The notes: generated by a model not told the origin, from the sequence alone. 64,000 bases of DNA from Streptomyces luteolus (GCF_029968015.1 NZ_JASCIS010000004.1:124001-188000); one strand, 5' to 3'; shown: positions 1 to 9,619, numbered from the stretch's first letter. Made by a program: numbers and translations.

Positions 1-1819
1 TGCGGCCGATCTGGATGAACATCTCGATGAAATCGGGCTTGGCGGTGAGGAGTTCGGAGAACTCGTCGATGACCAGGACCAGAGAGGCGAGCGGTTCCAG
101 GGCCTGGCCTGCCGCGCGGGCCTTCTCGTAGTCGTGGAGGCTGGCGAAGTTACCGGCGGAGCGCAGGAGTTCCTGGCGGCGCTGGAGTTCGCCGCGAATT
201 GCGTCGCCCATGCGGTCGACGAGGGTGAGGTCGTCGGCGAGGTTGGTGATCACGGCTGAGACGTGCGGGAGGTCCGTCATGCCCGCGAAGGTGGCGCCGC
301 CCTTGAAGTCGGCGAGAACGAAGTTCAGGGTCTCGGAGGTATGCGTGACCGCCAGGCCCAGGACCAGGGTGCGGAGCAGCTCGGACTTGCCGGAACCGGT
401 GGCGCCGACGCACAGGCCGTGCGGGCCCATGCCGTCCTGGGCGGCCTCCTTGAGGTCGAGCATGATCGGCTCGCCGTCCTCGCCGACACCGATGGGTACG
501 CGGAGGCGTTCGGCGATGGAGCGGGGGCGCCAGGTGCGGGTGACGTCGACGGTGGCTGCGTCGCCGAGGTCGAGCATGTCGGTGAAGTCAAGGTTGGCAA
601 GGAGGGGTTCGTCGTCGTCCCCGCCGATGCGGAGGGGCGCGAGTCGGCGGGCGAGTACGTCGGCCTCGACGAGGGACAGGCTGTCCGGCTCGCCCTCGTA
701 TACGACGTCTCCCTGTGTCTCCAGGCGCAGCTTTCCAGGGTGGACTACCGCGTTGAGGCCGCCGGGGGGCTCTTCGAGGTGGCCGTCGATCACTTCGATG
801 ACGGTGACGCCCTGCAGTCCTTCGGGGGCAGCGAGCAGGGAGGTGGTCGGCATCCTCGCGCCGTCGAGGACGAGGACGATGTGTGGCCGGTCGAGGATCG
901 GCGGGGCTTCGCGGCTGAACCGCGGACGGCCTTCGAGCTGGTCGTAGAGGAGTTGCTCGACCTCTTCGACGTCATCGCCGAAGAGACGCTTGGTGCCCGC
1001 CCCGTCGAGCGATCCCTGCACCTGGGTGTGCGGAAGCCACTTCACCCACTCCCAGTCGGAGGCGGCCCCGGGCTCGGTCACCGCGGCGACAATCAGGTCT
1101 TCGGGCGAGTGCAGGGTGGCCAGTTGGGCGACGAGCGCTCTGGCAGTCGACTGGGCGCTCGCGCCGTCGCCGGAGATGGTCAGGTGGTAGAAGGCGCGCA
1201 TGGACAGCGCCACCGGCAGGCGCTCGACAGCGCCGTGCACGGCGAGGAACTGCTGCATTGCGCCCGCGCTGAGCGGCTCCAGCTCGTCGACGGGGGCGGT
1301 CTCGGGGGCGATCAGCGGGGTGGCCAGCTGCTGCGGGCCGACTCCGATGCGGGCCTGTCCGAAGTCGCTGTCGCCTACGCGGCGTTCCCAGGTCCGGGTG
1401 CCCTCGGCGACGACCGACCAGAGCTGGTCGGGGTCGGGGTGGACATAGAGCTGGACGTTGCGCTGGGCCCGCTCCGTCCTGCGCACCGCGCGCCGCAACT
1501 GGGCCAGGTACTTGAGATAGTCGCGGCGGCCGTCAGCCATCTCCCCCTGGTTGCCCCGGCGATACCGGACGAACTGCGCGATCACCATGGCCACGGTCGA
1601 GAGCAGCATCAGCACACCCATGATGCGCATGAACGGGTGCGCACCCGGCATGAAGAAGAACACCACCGACGAGCCCATGCCCAGCATCGGCAGGAGCTGC
1701 AGCAGGACGCCTTCCTGTTGCCCACGCGGCAGTTCGGGCGGGCTCTGCAGCACGACCTCGTGCGTCGGCACTTCCGGCAGCGCCGCGCGCGGCGGCCGCT
1801 TGACGACGATCTGGCTCAC
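1..1819 (-). CDS. eccC: EccC, type VII secretion FtsK/SpoIIIE ATPase (5' part, truncated by window edge)
   Basis: This is the motor ATPase of the ESX system, inner-membrane bound, which recognises and drives WXG100-type substrates. About 606 residues are visible. An N-terminal pair of hydrophobic helices (first ~70 residues, LLQLLPMLGMGSS and MRIMGVLMLLSTVAMV) is followed by the first ATPase domain, with Walker A GATGSGKSE (about 374-415) and Walker B LVLVIDEF (about 45-75). The remaining ATPase domains lie beyond base 1. I chose the GTG at 1819 because GGGGGGA lies 12 bases upstream; an in-frame GTG at 1864 would add 15 residues. It is divergent from eccD across about 180 bases. Family certain; start uncertain. 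Confidence 0.93.
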   Translation of the reverse strand, partial: MSQIVVKRPPRAALPEVPTHEVVLQSPPELPRGQQEGVLLQLLPMLGMGSSVVFFFMPGAHPFMRIMGVLMLLSTVAMVIAQFVRYRRGNQGEMADGRRDYLKYLAQLRRAVRRTERAQRNVQLYVHPDPDQLWSVVAEGTRTWERRVGDSDFGQARIGVGPQQLATPLIAPETAPVDELEPLSAGAMQQFLAVHGAVERLPVALSMRAFYHLTISGDGASAQSTARALVAQLATLHSPEDLIVAAVTEPGAASDWEWVKWLPHTQVQGSLDGAGTKRLFGDDVEEVEQLLYDQLEGRPRFSREAPPILDRPHIVLVLDGARMPTTSLLAAPEGLQGVTVIEVIDGHLEEPPGGLNAVVHPGKLRLETQGDVVYEGEPDSLSLVEADVLARRLAPLRIGGDDDEPLLANLDFTDMLDLGDAATVDVTRTWRPRSIAERLRVPIGVGEDGEPIMLDLKEAAQDGMGPHGLCVGATGSGKSELLRTLVLGLAVTHTSETLNFVLADFKGGATFAGMTDLPHVSAVITNLADDLTLVDRMGDAIRGELQRRQELLRSAGNFASLHDYEKARAAGQALEPLASLVLVIDEFSELLTAKPDFIEMFIQIGR

Positions 1820-2001
1820 CGGAAGATCAATCCCCCCATGCGGATGGTCCGAACGGAAGGTCACCTCGTGTGCCGGCGCCCCCGTGACGACAGCCCCCTC
1901 CGCACGAGAGCGATCGTACGGGTAACCGCCACAGCCGTGCCGGGTAGGGTTGCGCGCACCGCGCGTAACCAAGCACCGCACGCGCCACGGTTGTTAGGGG
2001 G

Positions 2002-3513
2002 ATGAGCGAGTTGAGTACGACCACGGGGACGGGATTTCGAAGGGTCACGGTCGCGGCGACGGACAACCGCATCGACCTAGCGCTCGCCGAGGACATGCCG
2101 GTCGCCGAGATCTATCCGGAGCTGCTACGGCTGACCGGCCAGACCCAGGCGGCGGGCACACCGACCGGCTACCACCTGGTCCGGGCGGACGGCACACTGC
2201 TGGACCCCACCCTCACCCTGGCCGCGCAGCGCGTGGTCGACGGCGAGCGGCTCACGTTGCGTCCGATGGACCGCTCTCTGCCGCCAGCGGTCTTCGACTC
2301 CGTCTCCGATGCGGTGGCCTCGGCTGTCGGACGTGATCGGCGGCTGTGGAGCGACGGGCTGCTGCGGGGTGCATCGCTGCTCGGGTCTGTGCTGCTGCTG
2401 GTCCTGATGAGCTACCTGCTCTGGTCGGCGGACCCGGCCCGGCACGACATGAACGGGTTGCCGGGTGTGGTGGCGGGTGCGGCAGGTGTCCTGTTGACCG
2501 CTTTCGCAGGTGCTCGTGCACGTGCCTACGGGGACCGTGCAGGGTCGGTCGCCTTCGGGCTTGCCGCCTTGCCGATGCTGCTTCTTGCGGGCTCCGGGAT
2601 TGTGGGGCCGGACGGGGGGGACGGGCCGGGGCGGTTGCAGTTCCTGCTCGGCTGCGTGTGCATGTTGGTGGCGTCCTCGGTGCTGCTGGCTCTGAGCCCT
2701 GGAGGCTCCGCACCCTTTGTCGGGGCTGTGTTCGTGACGGCGGCGGGCACGCTCGCGTCGTTCGTCGCGATCCTGACCGAGGCTTCGGCTACGGAGACGG
2801 CTTCGGTCTGCGTACCGATCGCTGTCGGCCTGATCGCCTTCCTGCCCGGTCTCTCGTCCCGCTTCGCACGGCTGCCGATCGGGTACATCGCACCGCGCAG
2901 CGCCGTCGACATGTTCGGGGCGGATCCGGACCCGGCGGATGCGCGCCAGGCTCAGCTGACCGCCGAGGTCCACCCCGTCGGTACTCCGGTAGACGCCGAG
3001 CAGGTCGCCCTGCGGGCCCGTCGCAGCCATGAGCTGCTGCTCGGCCTGGTCGGCGGCTGTGCGGTCGTGGTCGCTGTCGCGGCCGGTGTGCTCGGATTCT
3101 CCGACAGCGTGTGGGCACAGTTCCTGGCGCTCGCCGCCGGCCTGTCGATGCTGCTGCGGGCCCGGTTGTTCCGGTACACCGCACAGGTTGCCTCGGCCCT
3201 GCTCGCCGGGATCGCGTCGATCGGCCTGCTGCTGGCGGGGCTGGCGACGAACCCTCCGGCCGACCTGATGAACGAACTGCTGCGCTACGGCGACCGGACC
3301 GGCCTGGATATTCGGGCTATGTGGCTGTTCGCCTTGGGTGCAGCTGGAGTTGCCCTGTTCACGGCGATCGGGCTCATCGTGCCGAAGAAGGGCCTGACGC
3401 CGTTCTGGGGACGGTTCCTCGACCTTGCGGAGAGCGCGGTGCTGCTGTCGCTGCTTCCGCTGTGCCTGGCGACGTTGGAGCTGTTTGAGGCTGCTCGGTC
3501 GGTTACCAGCTGA
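2002..3513 (+). CDS. eccD: EccD, type VII secretion membrane channel subunit
   Basis: This is a core membrane component of the ESX translocon. The 503-residue product has a soluble ubiquitin-like N-terminal domain (about residues 10-90: RRVTVAATDNRIDLALAEDM to RVVDGERLTLRPM). It is followed by many Leu/Val/Ala-rich membrane helices from about residue 120 to the C-terminus, with a short cytosolic loop around 300-350. This matches the usual EccD layout of a ubiquitin-like domain plus about 11 TM helices. The ATG follows TTAGGGGG; a TTG nine bases downstream is a less likely start. It is the only rightward gene in this part and is divergent from eccC. Confidence 0.92.
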   Translation: MSELSTTTGTGFRRVTVAATDNRIDLALAEDMPVAEIYPELLRLTGQTQAAGTPTGYHLVRADGTLLDPTLTLAAQRVVDGERLTLRPMDRSLPPAVFDSVSDAVASAVGRDRRLWSDGLLRGASLLGSVLLLVLMSYLLWSADPARHDMNGLPGVVAGAAGVLLTAFAGARARAYGDRAGSVAFGLAALPMLLLAGSGIVGPDGGDGPGRLQFLLGCVCMLVASSVLLALSPGGSAPFVGAVFVTAAGTLASFVAILTEASATETASVCVPIAVGLIAFLPGLSSRFARLPIGYIAPRSAVDMFGADPDPADARQAQLTAEVHPVGTPVDAEQVALRARRSHELLLGLVGGCAVVVAVAAGVLGFSDSVWAQFLALAAGLSMLLRARLFRYTAQVASALLAGIASIGLLLAGLATNPPADLMNELLRYGDRTGLDIRAMWLFALGAAGVALFTAIGLIVPKKGLTPFWGRFLDLAESAVLLSLLPLCLATLELFEAARSVTS

Positions 3514-3631
3514 GCGACCGCAGTACTGGCAACAGCAGCGCCTCACGCCGAGGCACCCTCTCACCTGCCCTGTGCACCATCACATGCAATCGGCAAGGTG
3601 CTCTCGCCGATTTTGGCCGCCTGCCGACCAA

Positions 3632-4144
3632 TCAGAGCTTGCCGAAGACCACTCCGCGCCATGTCCAACCAGCCTTGAGGACCGCGCCTCGCAGGGGCTC
3701 CTTGAGCTCGGAGCTGTCGTAGCGAAACGTCTCTGTCCTCTCCACGTGACCATCGGATCCGCGTCCGATCGTCCAGTGTCGGGAAACCGTCTTGGTCGGT
3801 CCCCGGCCGTATTCGCGCGACATCGCGATTCTGGGGCTGCCCCCGACCCAGGTGACTTCCCTCTGCTCTTCGACGACACGGACTTCGTGGCCCCCCGAGA
3901 CCAGGCGCATCCGGATCTGAACTGCGCGGCTCAGCTGGGTTCTGGCGAAGAAGGTGTGCCAGGCCGGCTCCGTCATGCGCCATTCCGCCACCAGGTCGAC
4001 ACCCTCTGGAGCGCCATCTCGCACGACGTACGGGACTTCCGGCCCGTTGAGGGCGAGCAGGGCAGCGTGAACTTCCTCAGCGGAACACGGAGTAACTCCA
4101 CTAGTGGGGCGCTCCGTTCCGGTCAGCTTGTCGAAAAGGCCCAT
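3632..4144 (-). CDS. hypothetical protein, last gene of the eccB-mycP ESX operon
   Basis: A 170-residue soluble protein with no signal peptide or membrane helix. It is basic and Trp-rich towards the C-terminus (GWTWRGVVFGKL). I do not recognise the family. It starts 19 bases after the preceding gene (4164-4649) and closes the leftward run eccB, mycP, 6057, 4682, 4164. Position after a large secreted-type protein suggests an accessory, chaperone or immunity role, but that is inference from location only. Start ATG has GGTGGTGAAGG just upstream. Confidence 0.7.
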   Translation of the reverse strand: MGLFDKLTGTERPTSGVTPCSAEEVHAALLALNGPEVPYVVRDGAPEGVDLVAEWRMTEPAWHTFFARTQLSRAVQIRMRLVSGGHEVRVVEEQREVTWVGGSPRIAMSREYGRGPTKTVSRHWTIGRGSDGHVERTETFRYDSSELKEPLRGAVLKAGWTWRGVVFGKL

Positions 4145-4163
4145 GCCTTCACCACCTCATGTC

Positions 4164-4649
4164 TCAGGTCTCCGGGCGAACGGTGCGTACGAACTCCTGG
4201 AAATCCCCCAGGACATTCTCGTACTGGGCAGCGGCGGCGGTCAGAGCAAGCCGGACCACCGCACGCTTTCCCGGATCATCGGCGTCCAGCATGGACAGAT
4301 ACACCTGAGCCTGGACTAGAGGACGGCGTGTGCCACCTGCGACGGTCGTGAAGGTCAGCGTCTGTGTCAGGCCAGGTGCATCAGCGGAATCGACCTCACT
4401 GCGGCCGTTCACCGTTACCTCCTCGGCGAGCTCGCGCATGCGCTGCACCGACTCGTCAGCGATCTCATGCAGCGCCATGGCATCCGATCGGTACTCGCCG
4501 TCAATGGTGATGTTGGCGGTGAATCCGTCGTCCGGCTCTGAGTACAGGGCAACGAACGCCACATCCGAGGCACCTACCTGGTCCGGGGACGCTGCCCACC
4601 AGCCCTCCGGCAGCCGAAACTCGATCGGCACTGGCAGTTCCGTGGACAT
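4164..4649 (-). CDS. LpqN/DUF1795-like soluble protein of the ESX operon
   Basis: A 161-residue protein opening with IEFRLPEGW, the 'beta-strand then PxGW' start typical of LpqN- and Mog1/PsbP-like (DUF1795-type) domains. Alternating strands and a central helix (ALHEIADESVQRMRELAEEV) follow. There is no signal peptide, so it appears cytosolic, unlike mycobacterial LpqN lipoproteins. It lies 32 bases after the Gly/Ala-rich large protein 4682-6022 and is probably co-expressed with it. A chaperone, adaptor or immunity role for that protein is plausible. The assignment rests on fold-level impression. Confidence 0.65.
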   Translation of the reverse strand: MSTELPVPIEFRLPEGWWAASPDQVGASDVAFVALYSEPDDGFTANITIDGEYRSDAMALHEIADESVQRMRELAEEVTVNGRSEVDSADAPGLTQTLTFTTVAGGTRRPLVQAQVYLSMLDADDPGKRAVVRLALTAAAAQYENVLGDFQEFVRTVRPET

Positions 4650-4681
4650 GTCTCACTCTCCTTCCTGTGGCGGTCGGTCCA

Positions 4682-6022
4682 TCAGAACAGACCGGTGACG
4701 CCGTCCCTGACAGCACCTGCTGCATCCCCTACGGCACCGGCCAAAGCACCTGCGGTGTCGGAAACCTTCTCTGGATCCACGGTGAACTCGAAGCCCGCGG
4801 CACCGCCGAGAACTGGAGAGAGGCCCACCTTGGCGCCCACATGAAACTTGCCGTCGTCCTCTTTCGCGACCTTCAACCCTGCCTCCGCACCGGGGCCGGC
4901 CCAGCCCTCGGCTGTCAGACCGGCGCCGATCCCGCCAGCCTCCACACCTCCAGCGACACTGGCTTTCGCCCCTGCGATTGCCTCCGCACCGACCTTGACC
5001 CCCTCCGGTCCAACCCCGGCGTTGACACCGGCCTCGGCGCCGGCGAACCCGGTCGCCCGACCGTAAGCACCAACATGCCCGGATTCGGCCCTGGCTTCAG
5101 CCAAAGCCCTCCCTCCGGCGGACACTTCGGCAGTTCCAGAGAGTCCGCCCTCGGTGATCCCAGCGCTTGCCGTGGCTCTCCCGCCCGCATAGGCATCGCC
5201 GATCCCTGAGAGTTTCACGTCTCCGCTGGACAGCGATCCTTCCGCGGTCGCGTGGCCTAGATCGGCGTACGCCTTGAGCATGCCCTGCTTGCCGTACTCA
5301 ACGCCGGTGGCCGATGCTCCGGCATCGGGACCAGTCGCCGTAGCTTTGCCTTTGGAGTCCCAGCCGTCAGTCTGCGTCGTGGCCTCAGACTTATCCCGCT
5401 CTCGCGCATGGGCCTTTTCCTCAGCTTGGTATCGCCGGAAGTTCCCATGCGCTTCCGAGTTGAAGCCCATCACGGTGCCATCGGACAGGTTTCGGTCGGC
5501 GACGACAGTCTTCAGCCCCCTCGCGAGCGCTGCATCGGCCTCGCCCACTGCCTTAACGGCTTGTTTGATGGCCTTGTCCCACTCGCCGACCGCGTTCCGG
5601 ATGCTCTCCGCGTAGCTGGGATCGTGCGCCACGGCCACCCTCGCGCTCTTGTCGAGGCGGTCATAGTCGTACGAGACGTTGCCCTGGTCAGTGACGCGCA
5701 TGCCGTTCTGCACCGCCTCTTCACGCAGCGTCTTGACCCGATTTCGGAGGTCGGCAAGTTGCGTGTGTGCGTTGCGCAGCAACGACGCGAGGGCTTTCGC
5801 TTCCTTCTGGGCGGCGCGGTATTCGTTGAGCGTGGTGTCGAAGCGGAGCTTCGCTGCCTCTGCGCTCAAGCCGGACCAGACGGCTCCCTTCGCGACGCCG
5901 TAGACGTCTCGCTCGTACTGGTCCTCAAGCTTCTTGAACTTCCCAGCCAGCTCTTCCCACCGGTCAGCAGCCGCTGTGAGCTTGGCCGGTTCCGTCGACA
6001 TGACTTCGTGGAACGATGGCAT
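4682..6022 (-). CDS. putative T7SS-secreted large protein with WXG-like N-terminus and Gly/Ala-rich C-terminus
   Basis: 446 residues in two parts. Residues 1 to about 200 are strongly helical: a WXG100-like hairpin (DRWEELAGKFKKLEDQYE, then WSG at the turn, then a second long helix). Residues about 210-446 are Gly/Ala-rich with repeated short patterns such as AGGRA, EAGxxAG, GVxAGxE and VGAxA, and no Cys. The shape is that of an ESX substrate with an extended low-complexity tail. It follows the small helical protein 6057-6476 by 34 bases, the usual order of a partner and its large substrate. No enzymatic motif was seen, so effector activity is unproven. Confidence 0.7.
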   Translation of the reverse strand: MPSFHEVMSTEPAKLTAAADRWEELAGKFKKLEDQYERDVYGVAKGAVWSGLSAEAAKLRFDTTLNEYRAAQKEAKALASLLRNAHTQLADLRNRVKTLREEAVQNGMRVTDQGNVSYDYDRLDKSARVAVAHDPSYAESIRNAVGEWDKAIKQAVKAVGEADAALARGLKTVVADRNLSDGTVMGFNSEAHGNFRRYQAEEKAHARERDKSEATTQTDGWDSKGKATATGPDAGASATGVEYGKQGMLKAYADLGHATAEGSLSSGDVKLSGIGDAYAGGRATASAGITEGGLSGTAEVSAGGRALAEARAESGHVGAYGRATGFAGAEAGVNAGVGPEGVKVGAEAIAGAKASVAGGVEAGGIGAGLTAEGWAGPGAEAGLKVAKEDDGKFHVGAKVGLSPVLGGAAGFEFTVDPEKVSDTAGALAGAVGDAAGAVRDGVTGLF

Positions 6023-6056
6023 GTTTCCCCCGGGTGCAAACAGATCTCGTAAACGG

Positions 6057-6476
6057 TCAGAGGCCGTCGATTCCGGACTTCATCCTGGACAGCTGCTCAG
6101 CTGTGCCACCTTCGGTGGAATCGAAACGCGATGCCACCTCCCGTAGTTGGCTCTTCTCGTTGGTGAGCCGATGGACCAGCCCCTTGACCTGGCTCTCCCA
6201 GGATTCGAGGGCCTTCTTCAGGGCCTTGGACGTCTGCCACCCTTCGCCGTCCTTGGCTCCGAACTCCTTGGCCGCCGCGTTCATGGAGCTTTCGGCGTGC
6301 CGTCCGTCGCGGGCGGTCTCGGGTTCCAGGCGGGTCTCGATAGCCTTCGCAGCGGCCCTCTTGCGTGTAGGGCTCGCGGTCAAGTCCGATGTGCCGCCTG
6401 CCCCACCGGACGGATGTACCTGGTTCAGACGCGTATCTGCGGTTGCATCGGCTTTGCTCTGGTCCCAGTCCTCCAT
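6057..6476 (-). CDS. small helical ESX partner protein
   Basis: 139 residues, with a disordered Ser/Gly/Thr-rich N-terminus (about 1-45) then two amphipathic helices. The pattern ALKKALESWESQVKGLVHRL then FDSTEGGTAEQLSRM resembles the product of 9620-10069 (ALKEVHTSWQKYLQDVSRRC). The two look like members of one family, each placed immediately before a large ESX-type protein. It is too long for a classical 95-105 residue WXG100 protein and lacks a clear WXG turn. Probably a co-secreted partner or chaperone for 4682-6022. It sits 50 bases downstream of the mycosin. Confidence 0.7.
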   Translation of the reverse strand: MEDWDQSKADATADTRLNQVHPSGGAGGTSDLTASPTRKRAAAKAIETRLEPETARDGRHAESSMNAAAKEFGAKDGEGWQTSKALKKALESWESQVKGLVHRLTNEKSQLREVASRFDSTEGGTAEQLSRMKSGIDGL

Positions 6477-6526
6477 GGCGACCGTCCCCCTACATCCCGG
6501 TTGAAAAGCCTTTGCCTTGCGGCACT

Positions 6527-7813
6527 TTACGTGTGATGGCTACGTCGCCGCCGAGCGTCCCTAGCGGTAATGGCCGCTCCGGCAACCACCGTGATGAGTA
6601 CAACGGCGGCGCCAATGCCGTACGTGGCGTAGCGCTTATCGCGTTCTTGAGGTGTTTCGCCTATGGCCAGGTCAGTGACCTCAGGTGCCTCGGCGGGCGG
6701 GGGGCCTGGGTCCGCGCTCGGGGAGTTGATCGGGGCCTCGTCCTCGGTAAGCGCCCGGACCGGGTCGACTACGCCCCAACCTACGTAGTCATCACGGCCG
6801 TTGATGCTGCGCTCGGCGGTCTGCTGGATCTGCGCGATGACCTGTTCCGCTGTCCAGGTCGGATGCTCGGCCCGTAGGAGCGCGGCGACGCCGGAGACGT
6901 ACGGGGCCGAGAAGCTCGTGCCGTTGTCTGAGCACTGGCCTCCACGGGGGACGGTGGAGACGATGTCGACGCCTGGTGCGGCGACGCCGACGAAGTCACC
7001 GGGCTGGGAGAAGGCGGCGCGCTCGTTGTTGCGGTCGGAGGCTGCGACTGCCAGGACGCCGTCGAAGGCCGCGGGGTAGGTCTTCTTCGCTCGGCCGTCG
7101 AGGCCGTCGTTGCCCGCGGAGGCGACGATCACGATGTCCTGGTCGAGTGCCTTGCGTACTGCCCGGGCCAGCGCCGAGTCAGGGCCAAGGGGCTTCTCGG
7201 TGTCCTGGGAGATGTTGATGACCTTGGCCTTCTCGGCGATGGCGTGGTCGATCGCCTTGGCCATGGTGTCTTCGTCGCCGCTGTTCTTCTCGTCGTTCTG
7301 GCGGATCGGGATGATGGTGGCTTCGGGGGCCAGGCCGACGAACCCGGTCCCCTTGCGGGGACGTGCGGCGATGATGCCGGCCACCTTGGTGCCGTGACCG
7401 ACCTCGTCGAGGGTCCCGTCGGTCGCCTTTCCTCCCTTGAGGAAGTTCCTGCCCGCACCGGCGTCGACAGCCGACTTGAGCTGGACGTTGGAGTTGTCGA
7501 CGCCGGTGTCGATCACCGCGACCCGGACTCCCTTGCCCTTGGTGGTGCGCCAGAGCTCGTCGAGCAGTACGCGCTGAAGGGCCCAAGGGACTCCCTCGTA
7601 CTGCTTCTTCATCGGGAAGGTGCATTGGCCTGTGCCGCTGATGCCAGTGCGGATGTCGGTAGCGGTAGCGGTGGCGGTGGCGGTGGCGGTGGCGGTTTCG
7701 GCCGAGGCTGGTGGTGTGGGTGCCACCGTCGGCATGAGCACCCCTGTCAGCAGACACGTGAGCGCCGCCCGCCGTGCCAGTCGTGTACGTCGCGTCATCG
7801 CAGCGGCCCTCAT
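6527..7813 (-). CDS. mycP: MycP mycosin, membrane-anchored subtilisin-like protease of the ESX system
   Basis: A 428-residue S8 serine protease anchored outside the membrane, needed for ESX function in known systems. It has an N-terminal signal peptide (RRAALTCLLTGVLMPTVA) and a catalytic triad in canonical contexts: Asp in VAVIDTGVD, His in EVGHGTKVAG, Ser in DNGTSFSAPYVSG. A C-terminal TM helix (YGIGAAVVLITVVAGAAI) is followed by a basic tail. A seven-fold alternating Thr-Ala run lies after the signal peptide. The ATG at 7813 overlaps the eccB stop as ATGA, indicating translational coupling; a second ATG five codons later is possible. Confidence 0.93.
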   Translation of the reverse strand: MRAAAMTRRTRLARRAALTCLLTGVLMPTVAPTPPASAETATATATATATATDIRTGISGTGQCTFPMKKQYEGVPWALQRVLLDELWRTTKGKGVRVAVIDTGVDNSNVQLKSAVDAGAGRNFLKGGKATDGTLDEVGHGTKVAGIIAARPRKGTGFVGLAPEATIIPIRQNDEKNSGDEDTMAKAIDHAIAEKAKVINISQDTEKPLGPDSALARAVRKALDQDIVIVASAGNDGLDGRAKKTYPAAFDGVLAVAASDRNNERAAFSQPGDFVGVAAPGVDIVSTVPRGGQCSDNGTSFSAPYVSGVAALLRAEHPTWTAEQVIAQIQQTAERSINGRDDYVGWGVVDPVRALTEDEAPINSPSADPGPPPAEAPEVTDLAIGETPQERDKRYATYGIGAAVVLITVVAGAAITARDARRRRSHHT

Positions 7814-9360
7814 GAACCCTGCGGCTGTCGCGCGCTGTTGGAGTCGAGGCGGGGCCCCTTGGCGAGGAATTCGGACCAGGCGTAGGGAATCAGGGCGGGG
7901 GTTACGGACTCGTAGCCGAGTCGGCGTTGAGCGTCGCTCGGTTCCGGGCGGCCGTCGTTCGGCTTCTGCTGGTCGCCCGTGCCGATGTCGGACCGGTCGG
8001 CGTCGCTGTCGCCGTTGGCCTGTACCGCGTACCGCAGTCCGGTGTCGGTGACCAGGAACAGTGAGCCGTTGGGCTTCGTCTGCCGTCCCCGGATCTGGGT
8101 GTAGAGAAGCCCCGAGCCCGGTGTCACGTACGAACTCGTCCCGCCCGCGGAGAGCTCGGCCGGATAGTCCGCGCCCGCCCAGGTCGACAGCGTCGTATCG
8201 CCGTCGTCGTCGACCTTGCGCAGGACGTTGCACACCGTGTCCCGGCCGCTGCCCGATCCGCCGGAGGCGGAGTTGACCTGGGCCGGCTTGTTCTTGGGCC
8301 AGTCGTACTGCGAAGCGAAGCTTCCGGGGTCGGGTGTGAAGGATTGGGCGTCGACGGTGGCGGCGCTGCCGCGCATGTTGAGCTTGTCGGTCTGCGGCGA
8401 GTTGATGAGCAGCCAGGCGGTGAAGTCGGACACCGGTTGCACCGTGCCCTGCAGTACGACGTAGTGCTGCGGGCCGTCGCCGGTCTGTGCCCTGAGCACC
8501 CTGCCGACCTGGTTCTCCTGGCCCGACAGCCCGCCGTCGATGTCGGCCGGGGCGCCAATGGTGCCGGGGATGCGCGGGAAGTCGACCGGGCTGCCCTCGT
8601 GAAGTGTCGCGAGCCATGCGTCGGTGACTGGCTGCGGCTTCTTGTTCAGGCCGACCAGGGCGCGTTCCAGCAAGTCGCCGGCCCGCCCGGCTACGAGATA
8701 CTTCGTGCCGCTGGCGTCGACCAGGTAGCGCTTGCCGCGCTTGTCGTTGACGTACAGGATCTGGCCGCCACTGAGGCGGCTCTTGCCCTCGGTCTTCTTG
8801 AGGTCGCGGTCGGCGAAGACGAAGGCCGCCTGCTGGACCGGGTCGCCCTTGCCGCCGCCGGGCTGCTGGCACACGGCCCACCGCTTGGCCTTGCCGGCCT
8901 CATCTTCCGGGGGCAGCCGATCCGGTGCGTACGGGATGCCGAGGATGGGACCGAGGGGCGGCTTGCCCGCGTCCAGGATCTCGTCGTCGACCTGGACCAC
9001 GCCGTACTCCTCGGGCTTGAGCAGCAGGCGCGCGGAGGCCAGGTTCGTGACCGGGTGCAGGAGTGTCTTCTTGTCCTTGCCTTTGCCGGTGGTCAGTACG
9101 ACGTAGCGGGTCGTGGACTCCTTGCCGACGATGACCTTGGCGCCGGGCTCGTCCCACCCCTTGGGGACCCTCGGCTTGAACATCCCCCAGGCACCGAATC
9201 CAGCGAGGATCAGCGCACCGATGACCAGGCCCGGTACGACAGCGCGAAGGGGGCGTGGCGCGTTCTCCTCGGTGCCGTTCCCCGCTGGCTCCAGGAGCGA
9301 CGACACGACCACCTTCTTCGCGAAGGTGTACGCACTGAGCTCGTCCCGCCGCGATGCCAT
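7810..9360 (-). CDS. eccB: EccB, type VII secretion membrane protein
   Basis: 516 residues starting MASRRDELSAYTFAKKVVVSSLLEP, a characteristic EccB opening (an RRDELxAYxF-type motif). One TM helix follows (VVPGLVIGALILAGFGAWGMF, about residues 42-62), then a large extracytoplasmic domain with repeated beta units. I chose ATG 9360 because GGAGGAGCGGG precedes it; an upstream ATG ten codons earlier has no ribosome site. This is the first gene of the leftward operon eccB-mycP-6057-4682-4164-3632. In known ESX systems EccB forms the periplasmic part of the translocon with EccC, EccD and MycP. Confidence 0.93.
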   Translation of the reverse strand: MASRRDELSAYTFAKKVVVSSLLEPAGNGTEENAPRPLRAVVPGLVIGALILAGFGAWGMFKPRVPKGWDEPGAKVIVGKESTTRYVVLTTGKGKDKKTLLHPVTNLASARLLLKPEEYGVVQVDDEILDAGKPPLGPILGIPYAPDRLPPEDEAGKAKRWAVCQQPGGGKGDPVQQAAFVFADRDLKKTEGKSRLSGGQILYVNDKRGKRYLVDASGTKYLVAGRAGDLLERALVGLNKKPQPVTDAWLATLHEGSPVDFPRIPGTIGAPADIDGGLSGQENQVGRVLRAQTGDGPQHYVVLQGTVQPVSDFTAWLLINSPQTDKLNMRGSAATVDAQSFTPDPGSFASQYDWPKNKPAQVNSASGGSGSGRDTVCNVLRKVDDDGDTTLSTWAGADYPAELSAGGTSSYVTPGSGLLYTQIRGRQTKPNGSLFLVTDTGLRYAVQANGDSDADRSDIGTGDQQKPNDGRPEPSDAQRRLGYESVTPALIPYAWSEFLAKGPRLDSNSARQPQGS

Positions 9361-9532
9361 GAATCCCGCTCCTCCCCCGCGGGGCCGCATCGGTCACGTC
9401 GGCCCCGGTACTGGGCACTTGCCCGCGCCTACTATGCCTTCCGGCCCGCCGGGTCGGTCAACGAGCCCCGTTCTCGGACAGGTCGTGTGGGCACCGGTTA
9501 GATATCGGCCAACTGGCCTGGCTGGTACGGAT

Positions 9533-9550
9533 CTGAGTACGCCTACTCAC
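9533..9550. promoter_or_regulatory. inverted repeat CTGAGTA-N4-TACTCAC upstream of ESX pair
   Basis: CTGAGTA (9533-9539) and TACTCAC (9544-9550) form a 6-of-7 palindrome about 70 bases before the start at 9620. The same half-site recurs at 12592 and, in single-sided form, before three membrane-protein genes at 35-36.5 kb. Probably a binding site or promoter element; no known regulator is assigned. Confidence 0.5.
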
Positions 9551-9619
9551 GTGCGCGCGGGGATGCCCCGAGTACCCTCCGGACAGCCACCGTGGAGCGG
9601 TCGAGCAAGGGGGAGTTCA

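Noticed and set aside
263..2005. A long rightward frame (580 residues) opposite eccC
   Set aside because: It is the antisense of the EccC gene: composition is Gly/Val/Arg-rich without domains, while the minus strand shows Walker motifs and the EccC layout.
8816..9390. Possible upstream start for eccB or an extended mycosin
   Set aside because: The extension of the mycosin frame up to 8881 is the antisense/out-of-frame part of eccB; the ATG at 7813 with ATGA coupling is the supported start.
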